This document shows positions 43,458 through 56,161 of a stretch of 64,000 bases of DNA, piece after piece. Numbering within the stretch: position 1 is the first letter of the stretch; each line of letters begins with the position of its first letter. The notes below the pieces were generated by a model that saw only the letters and a list, made by a program, of their open reading frames with translations, had not been told where the DNA came from and searched no databases. A program made the translations under genes and the position numbers. Location of the stretch: contig JAIVFH010000019.1 of the NCBI GenBank assembly GCA_025765595.1, forward strand, positions 186,001 through 250,000. The letters run 5' to 3'. The DNA is from Obelidium mucronatum (lineage: Eukaryota > Chytridiomycota > Chytridiomycetes > Chytridiales > Chytriomycetaceae).

Positions 43458-46400
43458 ATGCCTCATGATGATGTTGAAAAACCTGAAAAACTCGCTCTGG
43501 ATGATGACGCCAAGACTACATCCATTCCTAAAGACAAGGCTGCTGCTGGCACTGCTGCAAAGAAGGAAAAACCTGGCCGGAAAAAGGATCCTGCTGTACC
43601 AATCCTCAAACTCTTTCGCTTTGCGAGCCGTTCAGATGTTTTCATGATTGCGTGAGTGAGGCCAAAACCGCGTTCTCTACCGCCGAAGGCGGTTCTATAC
43701 CGCCGTAGGCGGTTTTCTTTCGCCGTAGGCGGAATCCTACCGCCGTAGGCGGTGTATTCTTTTTTGGATTGCTGCTAGTATCCTTTATTCTTCTTACCGC
43801 CGAAGGCGGGATCCTACCGCCGAAGGCGGTGTATTCTTTCTTGATTGCTTTCTTTTCTCCTTTATTCTTCTTGTCTCAACCCATTTTCACTCTTCGTATC
43901 GCCGAAGGCGGTGTATTCTTTCTTGATTGCTCGCTTGTCTCCTTTCTTCTTCTTGTCGCCGAAGGCGAGATCTGATCGCCGTAAGGCGGTGTATTCTTTC
44001 TTGATTGCTGCTAGTCTCCTTTATTCTTCTTCTCGCCGAAGGCGGGATCTCACCGCCGTAAGGCGGTGTATTCTTTCTTGATTGCTGCTAGTCTCCTTTC
44101 TTCTTCTTATCGCCGAAGGCGGTGTATTCTTTCTTGATTGCTGCTAGTCTCCTTTATTCTTCTTCTCGCCGAAGGCGGGATCTCACCGCCGTAAGGCGGT
44201 GTATTCTTTCTTGATTGCTGCTAGTCTCCTTTCTTCTTCTTATCGCCGAAGGCGGTGTATTCTTTCTTGATTGCTGCTAGTCTCCTTTATTCGTCTTATC
44301 GCCGAAGGCGAGATCTGATCGCCGTAAGGCGGTGTATTCTTTCTTGATTGCTTGCTTGTCTGCTTGTCTCCTTTCTTCTTCTTATCGCCGAAGGCGAGAT
44401 CTGATCGCCGTAAGGCGGTGTATTCTTTCTTGATTGCTGAGTCGGACCGCCGTCAGGCGGTGTATTCTTTCTTGATTGCTGCTAGTCTCCTTTATTCTTC
44501 TCACCGCCGAAGGCGGTGTATTCTTTCTTGATTGCTCGCTTGTCTCCTTTCTTCTTCTTGTCGCCGAAGGCGAGATCTGATCGCCGTAAGGCGGTGTATT
44601 CTTTCTTGATTGCTGCTAGTCTCCTTTATTCTTCTTCTCGCCGAAGGCGGGATCTCACCGCCGTAAGGCGGTGTATTCTTTCTTGATTGCTGCTAGTCTC
44701 CTTTCTTCTTCTTATCGCCGAAGGCGGTGTATTCTTTCTTGATTGCTGCTAGTCTCCTTTATTCGTCTTATCGCCGAAGGCGAGATCCTACCGCCGAAGG
44801 CGGTGTATTCTTTCTTGATTGCTGCTAGTCTCCTTTATGCTTCTTGTCTCGACCCATTTTCGCTCTTCTTATCGCCGATTTATTCTTCTTGTCTCAACTC
44901 TCAACCATTTTCACTTTTCTAGAATCGGTTCAATTTGCAGTATAGCAATCGGCGCATTGATTCCCTGCGCCATTTTGATTCTCGGAGACATTCTGGGTGG
45001 AAGTGCCGCTGTAGCCATGCCTTCTGGAGCAAGCGGTGCAGGAGGACCGATCGATCCCTCCCCACTGTATCCAACCATTCTTCGTTTTGTGTATTTTGGT
45101 ATCGGAATGTTATTTGCTGGATACGCGTCACAATGTCTATGGGTTCTCGCTGGAGAAAACCAATCTCGTAGAATACGTGAATTGTACCTACGCTCGATTT
45201 TGAGGCAAGACTTGAGCTGGTTCGTTGAAAAAAAAAGAAGAGAAATTTGGATTGAATGAATCTTTTGCTTTACAAACCTTAAATTCCTCAATCTCCAGGT
45301 TTGACCTTGCTGAAGAAGGATCGTTGACGACACGTCTCGCTCAGGATACAAATCTAATACAAGATGGAATCTCTGAAAAGGCTGGATTATGTTTACAAAG
45401 CATTGCCCAGTTCCTCACTGGATTCGTCATCTCATTCGTCAAAGGTTCGTTTCGTTTCGAATTTTTCTCAATCCAAAAAAACTCAACTGTCTTTTTTTTT
45501 TTCAATGTCTTAAAAAAGGTCCAACCTTGGCACTCGTACTCTTGGCGGCTGTTCCACTCATGGCCGGTGTCGGAATCGTAATGTTCTCTGCCTTAACGAA
45601 ATTGACTGCAAAAGGCCAAGACGCCTATGCAGAAGCAGGTGCCGTTGCTGAACAAGTGATTGCTGGGATCCGAACAGTCTATTCCTTCTCGCTCCAATCG
45701 AGATTCGTAGTAAAATACGATGCCAAACTAGACAAGGCAGAAGCAGCCGATAAATTGGGCGGATTAACTCGCGGTATTGGGTTCGGATGCTTTATGCTCG
45801 TCATGTTCAGCACCTACGGTCTCGCGTTTTGGTACGGGTCCCGCCTAGTCATGCAAGATAAAATGCCTGGCCAAGACGTTCTCGTCACTTTTTTCTCATT
45901 AATGATGGGATCTTTTGCTTTGATGATGATTCCATCCAACCTAGCAGCTGTCGGAAGCGCCCGCGGAGCAGCATACAAAATATTCGCAACCATTGATCGA
46001 ATCCCCAAAATCGACTCTCTGTCAACGGAAGGCGAGAAACCAAGCAGCTTGGAAGGCAAGATTGAATTCAAAAACGTTGCGTTCCATTACCCAACCCGAC
46101 CGGAATCGAAAATCTTTGAGGATTTCAGTTTCACGATTGAACCTGGTCAGACTGTTGCGTTTGTGGGGCCGAGTGGATCGGGCAAGAGTTCGACTGTTCA
46201 GTTGATTCAGCGGTTTTATGATCCCTTGTGTGAGTTACCCCGTCCCCTTTTTTTCTGAACAAAAAAAAAAAGACTCCGTTAACTGATTCTCTTCCCCTGC
46301 CTTCTTCGAATATTTTTTTCGCTTCCAGCAGGAACAGTATCGCTTGACGGCCGCAACCTAACCTCCCTCAACGTCAAATGGCTTCGCCACCAAATCGGGA

Positions 46401-49104
46401 TTGTATCTCAAGAACCATGCCTCTTCAACACAACCATCAAGCAAAACATTCTTCTCGGCGCGATCGACGAAAACGTGACAGAATCGCAACTCCATGACGC
46501 TTGCAAAATGGCCAACTGTCACAATTTCATCATGAAGTTACCTCATGGGTATGACACTATGGTGGGGGAGCATGGTGGGATGCTTAGTGGTGGACAGAAA
46601 CAACGTATTGCTATTGCTAGAGCGTTGATCAAGAATCCAAAGATTTTGTTGTTGGATGAAGCTACTTCTGCATTGGTGAGTGGTTGTCCGAACGCCCCCG
46701 CCTCTCTCCTCTTTCATTTCCTTGCCTTCAATCCGTGTGAAAACCCCCTGAATTCTTGGCACTCAAAAAAAAAAAAAAATCAGGACACACAATCCGAACG
46801 CCTCGTCCAAGGAGCTCTCGACATTGCATCCAAAAACAGAACCACGATCGTGATTGCCCACCGCCTGTCCACCATCCGGACTGCCGACAAAATCGTTGTC
46901 TTGGCGAAAGGGAAAATTATCGAATTGGGAACACATAATGAGCTTCTTGCACTCAAGGGAGTTTATTTCGACCTTGTAGAGAAGCAAAAGATTCGGCAGC
47001 AGGTCGAAAGTCTGTTGGAAAATGTTGCTGCGGAGGAACCAGTGAGTCCGACTGCTTTGACGACGCCAGTGGAAGCAGTAGCAGCAATTGCAACAACGGC
47101 TGGGGCAAAAAACGAATCAGGAAAACCTATCGAAACTAGACTCGTTATTGAAGATACGAAGGCAATTGCTGGTGCTCTGACAAAAGTTAAAGCAATGGAA
47201 AAGGCAGAACAACAAAAGTTATTAAAGCAAAAAGCCCCCATTTGGAGAGTCGTCATGCTCATGAAGCCAGAATGGGGACTTATTCTGCTGGGAATCGCAG
47301 GCGCCTGTGGGGGTGGTGTCATCTTCCCACTGTTTGGTTTAATATTCTCCTCTGTGACTGTCACGCTGTTGGACAAGTCTCAAATCGACCCAGGTCCATT
47401 TCAAGGTGCCAATTTATATGCTTTTGCTTTTGTCTGTATTGGTGTTGGCGCATTTGTGTGTTACACAATGCAATTCATTGGGTTTGAAATAGCTGGAGCA
47501 AAACTCACTCGCCGAATCCGCGTTATGACTTTCAAATCCCTCATGCGCCAGGAAGTTGGATTTTTCGATGAAGAGTCGCATAGTCTCGGAGCACTAACGT
47601 CACGACTTGCCATCGATGCGTCTAAAGTTGGCGACTTAGTTACAAAAGTGTGGGCTGATTTAACTCAAATCATCGCCACTGGAATCTGTGGCCTCACAAT
47701 CGGCTTTATTTACTCTTGGCAACTGACATTCATTATCCTTCTGGCTACTCCCTTCTTGATTGTATCTTCCTACTACGAATCCAGAGTCCGTAAAGGATTC
47801 GAAGATTCCACGAAAAAGGCGTATGAGGAAAGTGGAACCATTGCTGCAGAGGCATTCAAGGAAATCCGTACCGTCGCAGCACTCACCCGTGAAAAATACT
47901 TTGAGGATCGATATTCAGCCAACCTCGAACATCCCCACCAACTCGCTTTGGAAAAGGCCAAATACGCATCATTGGGGAACGGTGTATCTCAAGCATTCTC
48001 GCAATTCGCCAATGCCCTCGGGTTCTATGCTGGTTTACGCCTCGTTGAGGCCGGGATAATTGATTTCACGCCTGTATTCAAAGTCCTGATGGCCGTCATG
48101 TTCACGGCTCAAGGATTGGGTAGAAGCAGTACATTTGTGGAGACTTTTACAAAGGCAAAGTTGTCAGCCATCAATACATTTGATTTGATTGATCGCCATT
48201 CCTTGATTGATCCTGATGATGAGACTCCGGGTTTGGACGAGGCTGTTGCCTTGACTGGAACTTTTGAGTTCAAAAATGTCGCCTTCACGTATCCGGCCAG
48301 GCCCATGCAACCGATTTTCATGGGAGGGTTTAACTTAATGGGTCCCGCAAATAAAACAATTGCCTTGGTTGGTCCATCTGGATGTGGAAAGTCTTCCGCT
48401 ATTGGAATGATTCAACGCTGGTATGATGTCAGTGGCGGGGATTTATTGATTGATGGCAAGAGCGTGAAACAGTACCAGCTAAAGAAGCTGAGAACACATA
48501 TGGCATTGGTAGGGCAAGAACCCACATTATTCGACATGAGCATTCGAGAGAATATTCTTGCTGGAACACAAAGAACCGATGTCACAGATGCAGAGTTGGA
48601 TAATGCAGCAAAAATGGCCAACATTTATGAAATTATTTCAGATATGCCCGATAAATACGGTTTGTATTTTTTTTTCCTGTTTTCGGTTAAAATCAATCGC
48701 CGTTTTGTTTCAGTCTTTTTAAACATTGGTTTTCTCTTGACTTTCCAGAAACCCGTGTTGGAGATAAAGGATCTCAACTATCTGGAGGCCAGAAGCAGCG
48801 AGTGGCCATCGCTCGAGCCCTGATTCGAAACCCTCGCTTCTTGTTACTGGATGAAGCTACATCTGCACTTGATTCCGAATCTGAGAAGCACGTGCAGCAA
48901 GCAATTGATAATGCTATCAACCAAGGGGGAAGAACAACAATCACCATTGCTCATAGACTCAGCACAATTCAGAACGCAGATATAATTGCTGTGGTTAAGG
49001 ATGGAACTGTTGCCGAACTCGGCACCCACAATCAATTGTTGGGTATTAAAGATGGTGTTTACGCAGCGCTTGTCAAACAACAGGATTTAAACGCGCTTAC
49101 TTGA
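43458..49104 (+). CDS. ABCB-type (P-glycoprotein/MDR) full transporter 1
   Basis: Full-length ABC exporter of about 1300 aa with layout TMD1-NBD1-TMD2-NBD2. Exon 1 (43458-43651) is a Lys-rich cytoplasmic leader ending FMIA. The TMD1 helices follow, then NBD1 with [24 protein letters not shown] and [12 protein letters not shown] linker of about 80 residues precedes TMD2, then NBD2 with [28 protein letters not shown] and [17 protein letters not shown]. All Walker, signature and switch residues appear intact. Intron 1 is 1271 bp and filled with hairpins; the rest are 70-130 bp. Such pumps export lipids, peptides or xenobiotics at the plasma membrane. It is paralogous to 56162-60522 and convergent with CFAP57, 94 bp between stops. 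Confidence 0.93.
43652..44922 (+). repeat. Intron 1 of ABC transporter 1 with about 28 GC-rich hairpins
   Basis: Borders GTGAGT at 43652 and TTTTCTAG at 44922; splicing joins MIA to [12 protein letters not shown]. The array has units of roughly 75-100 bp: two adjacent hairpins (TCGCCGAAGGCGA, then GATCTGA, then TCGCCGTAAGGCGGT, and variants ACCGCCGAAGGCGGT), then GTATTCTTTCTTGATTGC and a pyrimidine-rich tract with CTGCTAGTCTCC. The final part of the intron (CTTGTCTCAACTC, CATTTTCACT) looks like the source of the spacer sequence. Stem ends switch between T-A, C-G and wobble pairs while the core stem is kept. Confidence 0.92.
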
Positions 49105-49198
49105 ACTTTGAGTTAGTAAATAAACAATACAGTCAATTGAAAATCGATTTCTTTATTTTAATTACTGTAACACATGCAAGGAAATAAAAGGTATTTTT

Positions 49199-52100
49199 TT
49201 AGTGATTTTCAAGGACGCTGGGTAGTGTAATTCTTTCAGCTCGCTCTGGACCTACATGAAGGGTCCATAAGCTTTTGGAAATTAGAAGCACAAGAAAACT
49301 TACTTTCGACAACGGATGTAATATGCTTCAAAGCCATTTCAGCGGCTTTCTCCTTTTGTCTTACAGATCTCAGATCGCGACGCAACTGATTGATTTCCTT
49401 GATCAGAATGGCATTTTCTTGCATAATCTGAACATTTTCAGCGCGGTGGACACCTTGGTCTTTGGATACTTTTTGGCGAAGTGAATTGACACTGCGTTCC
49501 AAGTATTCTCTGTGTCGTGAGTACTCCTGTTGAATATCTACTTCCAAGGTTTCTTCATCCTTGACAGCTTCTTTGCAGTATTTTTGGTAGAGCTTCTTCA
49601 CTTGAGCCTGTTTTTTGTGCAAGCAATATTTTTCAAAGACTTTTTTTTTTCCAAATCCTGATTTTTCTTACTTTCAGGATCTTGGGCTCCTGAATAAACT
49701 GGACACACTCATTCAAGTCTACCTTGAACTTTCTGATTGTTGCACAGCATCCCTTAACACGCGATCGCTCTTTCGCCACTTGCTTCTCGGCTGCTTTTAA
49801 CTTGAGTTTCAAGTCAGCAATTGAAAGCTCCAAATCGGAATTAGCCTTATGGTAGTGATCCAACTCGACATCCATTTCCTGTCAAGAAATTCATAAATAT
49901 TAATATCTTTTTTCCGCTAGGATTGCTTAGCGCCAAGTGTTTGGCCTTACTTTAATCTGATGGGTCATGCCCATAATGTCTTGCTCTCTTGGCTCAATTT
50001 GACGTTTCAATTCTTTGATTTTGTAATCAAGAACAAATTTGAACTTCTCCAGCTCTTGGTTCTTTTTCTTAAGATCGTAAATTCTCTTTTCCTTGTCCTG
50101 AATTGTTTCATCTCGTTCTTGAATCTCCTTTTTTAAACCGGCAATATCTTTTTCCAAACTTTTGATGATGGAGTGCAGTTTTTTCTCTTCAGCATACATT
50201 TTGGCAATTTCAGCCTTGTGGGCGTCGATTTCGGCTTGCAAAGTGTTGAACTTTTTACGCATGATTCCGTTCTCTCCCTTCAAGCGGAGCCCAATCTCGC
50301 GCTCTTCCTTGAGCTTTCTTTCATATCTGTGTTTGAGTTCTAGGACTTCAGAGTCGGCATCCTCTTCCGTCTCATGTGTGGTTTCTTCAAACTCTTTAAA
50401 TTGCTGCTTCATCTCTTCTTGAAGCTGCATAAGGATACCGTTTTAGTAGGGGTGCTTAATTTGATGAACAATCAACATACTCTCTCAATTTCAGCCTGTT
50501 TGTCCTTCAATTTGATTTCGAAGTGATTGGTCAACTCGGCCAAAGCCTTTTCCTTTGCAACTTGCATATCTCGCATCTGGCGCTCCCATTGAACTTGAAG
50601 TTCAGCAGTTTTGGCTTGCAATTCTTGGAATTTGTCGTATTCAGTCATCAACTTGCTGTTGTGTACAGTCTCCAAATCCAACAACTCTCGGGAATGTCTT
50701 TCTCTTTCTTCCACCATTTCTTCCTCATGACGGACTTCTTCCTTTTCTTTATCGGTTCTCAAAACAGTGCTGGTGATTTTGAGCGCTTCGATTTCTTGCA
50801 TAAACTTCTCGGTTACTTCCTTGATTTTTTCATTAAAGTTCATGTCCTTGAGTCTCAGCTGGTATTCGTTTTCCATCTTGAGTTCCTCTACGCGGGTTTT
50901 CAGCTCGTTCATCATCTGGTTTTTTTCTTCCAAATCCGATTTCGTCACAAGAATCTGTGATAAATGAAAAAATCGTTTAGATGACTAGTGAAAAAGCATA
51001 GAATGTTGATCACCTCATCGGCAAAGACAATTTCCCGTTCGCGTTTTAGTCCACGCCCTTCCTTATCAGCCACCTTGAACACGTAGACGCAGCCATCTTC
51101 TGAGGTACTGAATAAATGCGTGTCATCATAACTGACTCGAAGTTTGGTAATTGCACCACTGTGACATTGATGCTCCTGATATTCTCCTGATTCATGACTA
51201 AGAGGAAACTTCATGGATCGAATAGTTCCTGTCGATGTTCCCACAAACATCATCCGCCCAGAATGAGAAAGTGCGACTTGTATTAAAACTGAATCGGATT
51301 CAATTTCACGAACGATTTGCGAATCAACAATTTCCTATGTTTCGCGATACAGGGATGTTAGCTACGGCTTAGAAGGAACCAGCGAATCGAAAAAAATACC
51401 TTGAGAGTTTTGTCGGAACCGACTGCATAAATGCTCTTTCCATCAGGACTCGCAACAGCGCAAGTATAACTACAGCTTTTCAGAATGCTTTCCCCTTCTC
51501 TTTTTATCCCACCACCGCCACCTGCACCGCCAGCAGCACCTCCTGCTGTAGCTCCTGTGCCCATATCCTTCAACGCCCAATCATAAATTGCGCCGTCCAT
51601 CCCGGCAGTTATAATCTTTCCATCGTCTGGACTCCAATGAATGCTCCGCACCTTTCCATTATGACCCTTCAGGTTTCCCAAATTTTCAAACCGCCAGGTT
51701 GAATAAATTTGAATGGTATTCCCATGCACAGCCGCGAAATATTGTCCACCGTTTGAAAAACGACATTCACGGCATCCGCGAATAGTGAACTCTCGAAAGG
51801 GTCTTATATCATCAATCAAGAGATTCATGAGCCTCAGTTTATCACTGAAACCAACGAGAATGTAAAGTCCTGATGGGTGCAATGCCACTGAATACGCTTC
51901 TTCAGCAAAGTACTTGACCAGTTCGCTGCTTGAATCCAAATAGTTCCAGACACGGACAGATTTGTCGCTGGAGCAGGTTGCGATGAGCGGCTTTCTGATG
52001 CAAGTATCCATTCCCGTGATTTGTCCATGGTGAAATGGCTGTGAGAACACTTCGAGTTTCGATTCGTCACCCTAAAAATAGACAGCATGATTATTTCTTG

Positions 52101-53571
52101 GAGGCTCATCGTCGTAAAGACGAAGTCACACTATCTATACCTTAATATCGGCTGTTGTTAAAAGCAAAGAGTAAATCTGGTGATTATCAGAGGTGCACAC
52201 TAAGCTGTCTTCACTGGGTGAAATTGCCATATTCACAAGTTTCACAGAATCGTCTTGAAGAGTAAACTCTCTCACTCTTCTAAAAGTATCTTTATGTGCA
52301 TTTGCTGCGGCTGCAGTTGCCGCAGCTGCTGGTGTCAATGCGGGAGGGGCGTTTGCGGTTGCTGCATGAGTTCCATCATCACACCTCTCAAATATGGCGA
52401 GACTTCCACCCCCTCCAGCAGCCACAAACCCTTTGTTGAAGCTTATGAGAGAATGGCAGGGTTTCGCGACAGCATCAGCGAAGAAGGATATTTCGTTTTT
52501 GAGTTCTCCGTTGGATTCACAAATTAGAATGCGCGAATCGTCCGTTCCAATTATGATTCTTTCATCGGCTGTCCAGCAATGACAAAGAAAGTTCTGCAAA
52601 AACTCCCATCAACGAAAAAAAAACGAAAGAAATAGCCAGAAAAAGAACGACTCACTCTCGCTTCAAACTTTTGGAACAGGAACGGTTTCAACGCTCCCTC
52701 AGCGTACCTAAACATTTTAAATATTCCATTCCCAATGACGCAAAGCTGCGAGTTATCATTTGGATTGAAGGAAACTTGATAAACCACAGAACCAAATAAA
52801 TTCTCTTTGCCAGCGTTGGAATTGGAGTTTGCTGCGGCATTCGTTGCTGCTGCTGTGTTGTTGGCTCCTCCTTGCTGGGTCGCTTGCGGGTTGGACGTCA
52901 TGAACCGCTCTCCAGGAATATTTGCTGTTCTCACGCTCGCCATGAGCTTCGTTTTTTCCCAGGTCCAGTAGTATAGCGTCCAATCAGGCGCCCCCGTTTG
53001 CGTAAGCACATATTTACTATCCGTTGAAAAGGCCATACACACAAATTCCTGTTGAAACCAAAGATGGAAAAGGAATATTTAGTATACGTGCTTCTAATTG
53101 GCGTGTAAGAGAATTTGTCAACTTGCCTTGCTGTCGGTATCGCTCGGACTCAACGCCTTTCTTCGCCGTAATGTGTGCAGATCATAAATAGCCGCCACTG
53201 GTTTCTCGCCTCGCTCTGCGATCGCAACATATCTCTTGTTTGGAGCAACAGACATGCAACTGATACCTTCGCATTTGTCGGCTATCTTTTGTTTGCGTCA
53301 AAAACGCGAAATCACGATCCACAGTATCTAACAGTTTACTCACTGGAATAAACTTCTGAACCTTTGTCTCCATGTTGTAAAGAATCGAATTTGATCCAGC
53401 AGGATATATAACGGTCTGCTCGTCAATGAAGGCGACGTTGTCTTTGACATCGCCTTTCAGACCGTAGACATAGCTGGCATCGAAAACCGCGTCGTGAGAG
53501 TTTGATTAAGGCCAAAAGTAGACAAGCGACGATACTAACCGATGCGATACGGCCGCTATGGACGATGACAT
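49199..53571 (-). CDS. CFAP57: CFAP57 (WDR65), ciliary/flagellar axoneme protein
   Basis: The N-terminal half has WD40 repeats over many short exons: [18 protein letters not shown] near the start, then [66 protein letters not shown] and [18 protein letters not shown]. The C-terminal half is a long coiled coil from about 50960 ([19 protein letters not shown]) to the end. This order is characteristic of CFAP57, which helps anchor inner-arm dyneins on the 96-nm axonemal repeat. The ATG at 53571 ([11 protein letters not shown]) splices to YVYGLKGD. The last exon (SPERAERI) ends at 49199. Length is about 1200 aa, as for the family. It shows the organism makes a motile flagellum. Confidence 0.9.
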
Positions 53572-53665
53572 TTTGTTTTGATGGAAATCTCTTACAGCAA
53601 AACCAATTTATTCCTGACACATGATACAGTTCTCTCTCTTTAAACGCGCCAATTACAGACCTCAA

Positions 53666-56038
53666 TTAGCCTTTGTGAACGCCGATGATAATTTCTGGAG
53701 CGTATTTGTCCACAACATCCTTCTTGTGCATCTGCAATATACTGGTCACAACACGAAATGGCAGAATAAAACGATATAATTACCATGTTAAACTCCTCAG
53801 TGGCATCTTTTCCGGCGTAAATTAAAATAGCTTTCTTGCCACCTGGGTGGTCCTTCAAGAAAGGTGTACAGTCCAACACTTGTCCATTCACAATGACCCA
53901 GCAGTCATTTTCCTTGTTGTGCTTGGCGACTTCAGCGGCGGTGATTTCCCTCAAAACTTTCTTTGCTGGGGCGGCAGCTTTAGCAACAGGAGCGGCAGCA
54001 GCGGTAGGAGTGGTGACGGCAGCGCCACCGCTACCGTATCCAGCTGGGCAAGTTCCAGCGGCAGCAGAAGCGCCAGCAGACTCAACCGTAACCTTCAATC
54101 CATTGAATGCGATAGAAACGGGAGCTAAGTGTCCAGCGATTCCAGCGACACGCGTAGCTGCATTCTTGGTCAGACCCTCCAACAAATACGAAGCAGCGCT
54201 TGCTCCAGCAACACGACCGTACACCACACATCCCAAAAGGGAACTTCCTCCAAGACGGTTAGCTCCGTGAACTCCGCCAGAAACTTCACCAGCAGCAAAG
54301 GCACCTGGAATAGGCTGAGCATTGGGACCTCCCAACATGCGACTTTGGTCATCAATTTGCAATCCTCCCATGGTAAAGTGGAGGACTGGGCAAACAATGG
54401 ACACCCAAAAGTTGTCGTTGATATCGAAAGGTGCATTGTGGAAGAACTTTTTGCCAAAGGGGCAGTTTTTGCTTTGAGCGACGGTATTGTACTTCTTGTA
54501 TGTGTCTTCGAGAGCTGCCACAGAGATTCCCATCTCTTTGGCAAGCTCGGCTCCGTTCTTGAAGTGCTTCATAAGTCCGCGACCCATGTAGTGCTGCACC
54601 TCGATTGTTAGAAAATGGCGTCTGAAAAAACTCAACCAACCTTGCAGTGCCATTCAATTTCTTTTCCGGCCTTGCTGTTAAGAACCAAACGGAATGGACC
54701 TTTGTTCTTCCACATTTGACCGGTTACATAGTCTCTGTGCCCAAGTTCATCTGCGAAACGTTGACCATTTGCATCCAAAAGCAGACCACCGACTCCGCGA
54801 AGGGCCTCAGCAGCAAGGAACTAAATAATATCAAGATCAGAAAGCTCCAATCAAACACGAGAGTGTACCTTGACTTTCGCTTCTGGTTCTTTTGGGTCAA
54901 CCAAACCGGTTGGGTGAACCTGAACCTTGTCCATATGGATAGTATTGGCGCCAGCATTCAAAGAGAACTTAATACCATCACCAGTACAATGGTCACCATT
55001 GGTGGTTGGCAGGTCGTAGATTTCTGGTCTGTACTTCTTCAAGAGAGAGTCAGAGGAGAAATCGGCAGCGTAACCTCCGGTAGCAATAACGACTGGCCCA
55101 TATGCCTTGTGTGATGCGCCGTTGTGTTCGTATTCAACACCAATAACAGCACCCGCTTCGTTTTTGATAAGTTTCGTGGCACGGGCCTTCTTCAAGATCT
55201 TTGCACGGTGTGGGTCCGATTTGCAAAGGTCTTCGTATTTTTCCATAAGAGCATATGTGATGGTCATTCCTGGGAACATTTCTTTTCCACGGTGGGTACG
55301 TGGCTGAGAGTGACCTCCTACAATTGCAAGCACCAAAGCCAGTGTTACAGATACGCTGATTAAATAAATGACAGCTAATATTAAAAGCACCTAGACGCGA
55401 AACAAGGGAGAGATCGACCTTGAACTGTTCAGAGATCCATTCGACGGCGGATCCTGACTGGTATGTCAACACCTTGGTCAAAGCAGGTTGGATTTCCGCA
55501 CGAGCAGACTTGGCCGAATCTTCGTAAAAGATAGCCGATGTATCCTACGTCAAGCAAACACGTGTTTTTGTTTAGTTTGTTGAACGCGAGTTGTCACAAT
55601 AGGAGATTACATACTGGGATTCCAAGACGTTGCTGCGCCGAAGTTCCTGCCCCGTTAATTCCAGAAGTGGCTTTAGTGGAGTTTCCTGGTGGAGAGTGAA
55701 GTGGGTTGAGTCATGCTTAGCAACTATGATTCATCCGTTTCCAACTCAGCTAACTCACCTCCTAAGAAGTTGTTCTTGTCCAACAAGAGCACGTTTCCTC
55801 CACGCTCAAGGACAGTGTGACAGGCTGAGAGTCCTGCTAAACCGCCTCCGATAACAATTACTTGAGACCTGGAGAGCAAACGATTAGCTCAGATTCGGAA
55901 ACAGCATTACACGCATCGACAAAAGAAGTATTTGATGGGAAATCTCTGGTTTAAGTTGCCTTCTGATCGTGCGCTGGTTTGCAGTTTACTCACATTATTC
56001 AATTCTTCAATGATTTTGTGATTGAACGAAAAACTCAT
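53666..56038 (-). CDS. Soluble fumarate reductase flavoprotein fused to cytochrome b5
   Basis: FAD-binding 2 family with a C-terminal haem domain. A Rossmann start VIVIGGGLAGLSACHT (near 55860), then NSTKATSGINGAGT, GGHSQPRTHRGKEMFPG, VVIATGGYAADF, QVHPTGLVDPKEPEA, and further on FTMGGLQIDDQSRML and AGEVSGGVHGANRLGGSSLL: the FAD- and dicarboxylate-binding blocks of OSM1/FRD1-type fumarate reductases, which oxidise FADH2/NADH with fumarate as acceptor under low oxygen. An Ala/Thr-rich hinge leads to a cytochrome b5 domain (WVIVNGQVLDCTPFLKDHPGG with the haem His, then MHKKDVVDKY). The first exon is uncertain: an ATG at 56038 opens MSFSFNHKIIEELNN with a GTGAGT donor, but the phase to the next exon does not fit, so one exon may be missed. 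It ends 94 bp before the CFAP57 start. Confidence 0.87.
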
Positions 56039-56161
56039 GGTGCATCACCGATCAATTTCCCTGCAACATAACGATGACTCAAACCCTTCAATTGAAATTC
56101 TAACTTTATTCAAAGCAAAGAGGCAAAGACAAAACAAAACGCGTATTTCAAAGAGGCCCCG

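Noticed and set aside
43769..44081. Open frames across the ABC intron array
   Set aside because: They consist of repeated hairpin and spacer sequence, and the coding frame is restored only by splicing the whole array out, as in the paralogue.
43675..44870. CRISPR-like regular repeat array
   Set aside because: Eukaryotic intron context, palindromic repeats of variable spacing and spacers that are themselves repeated, not unique.
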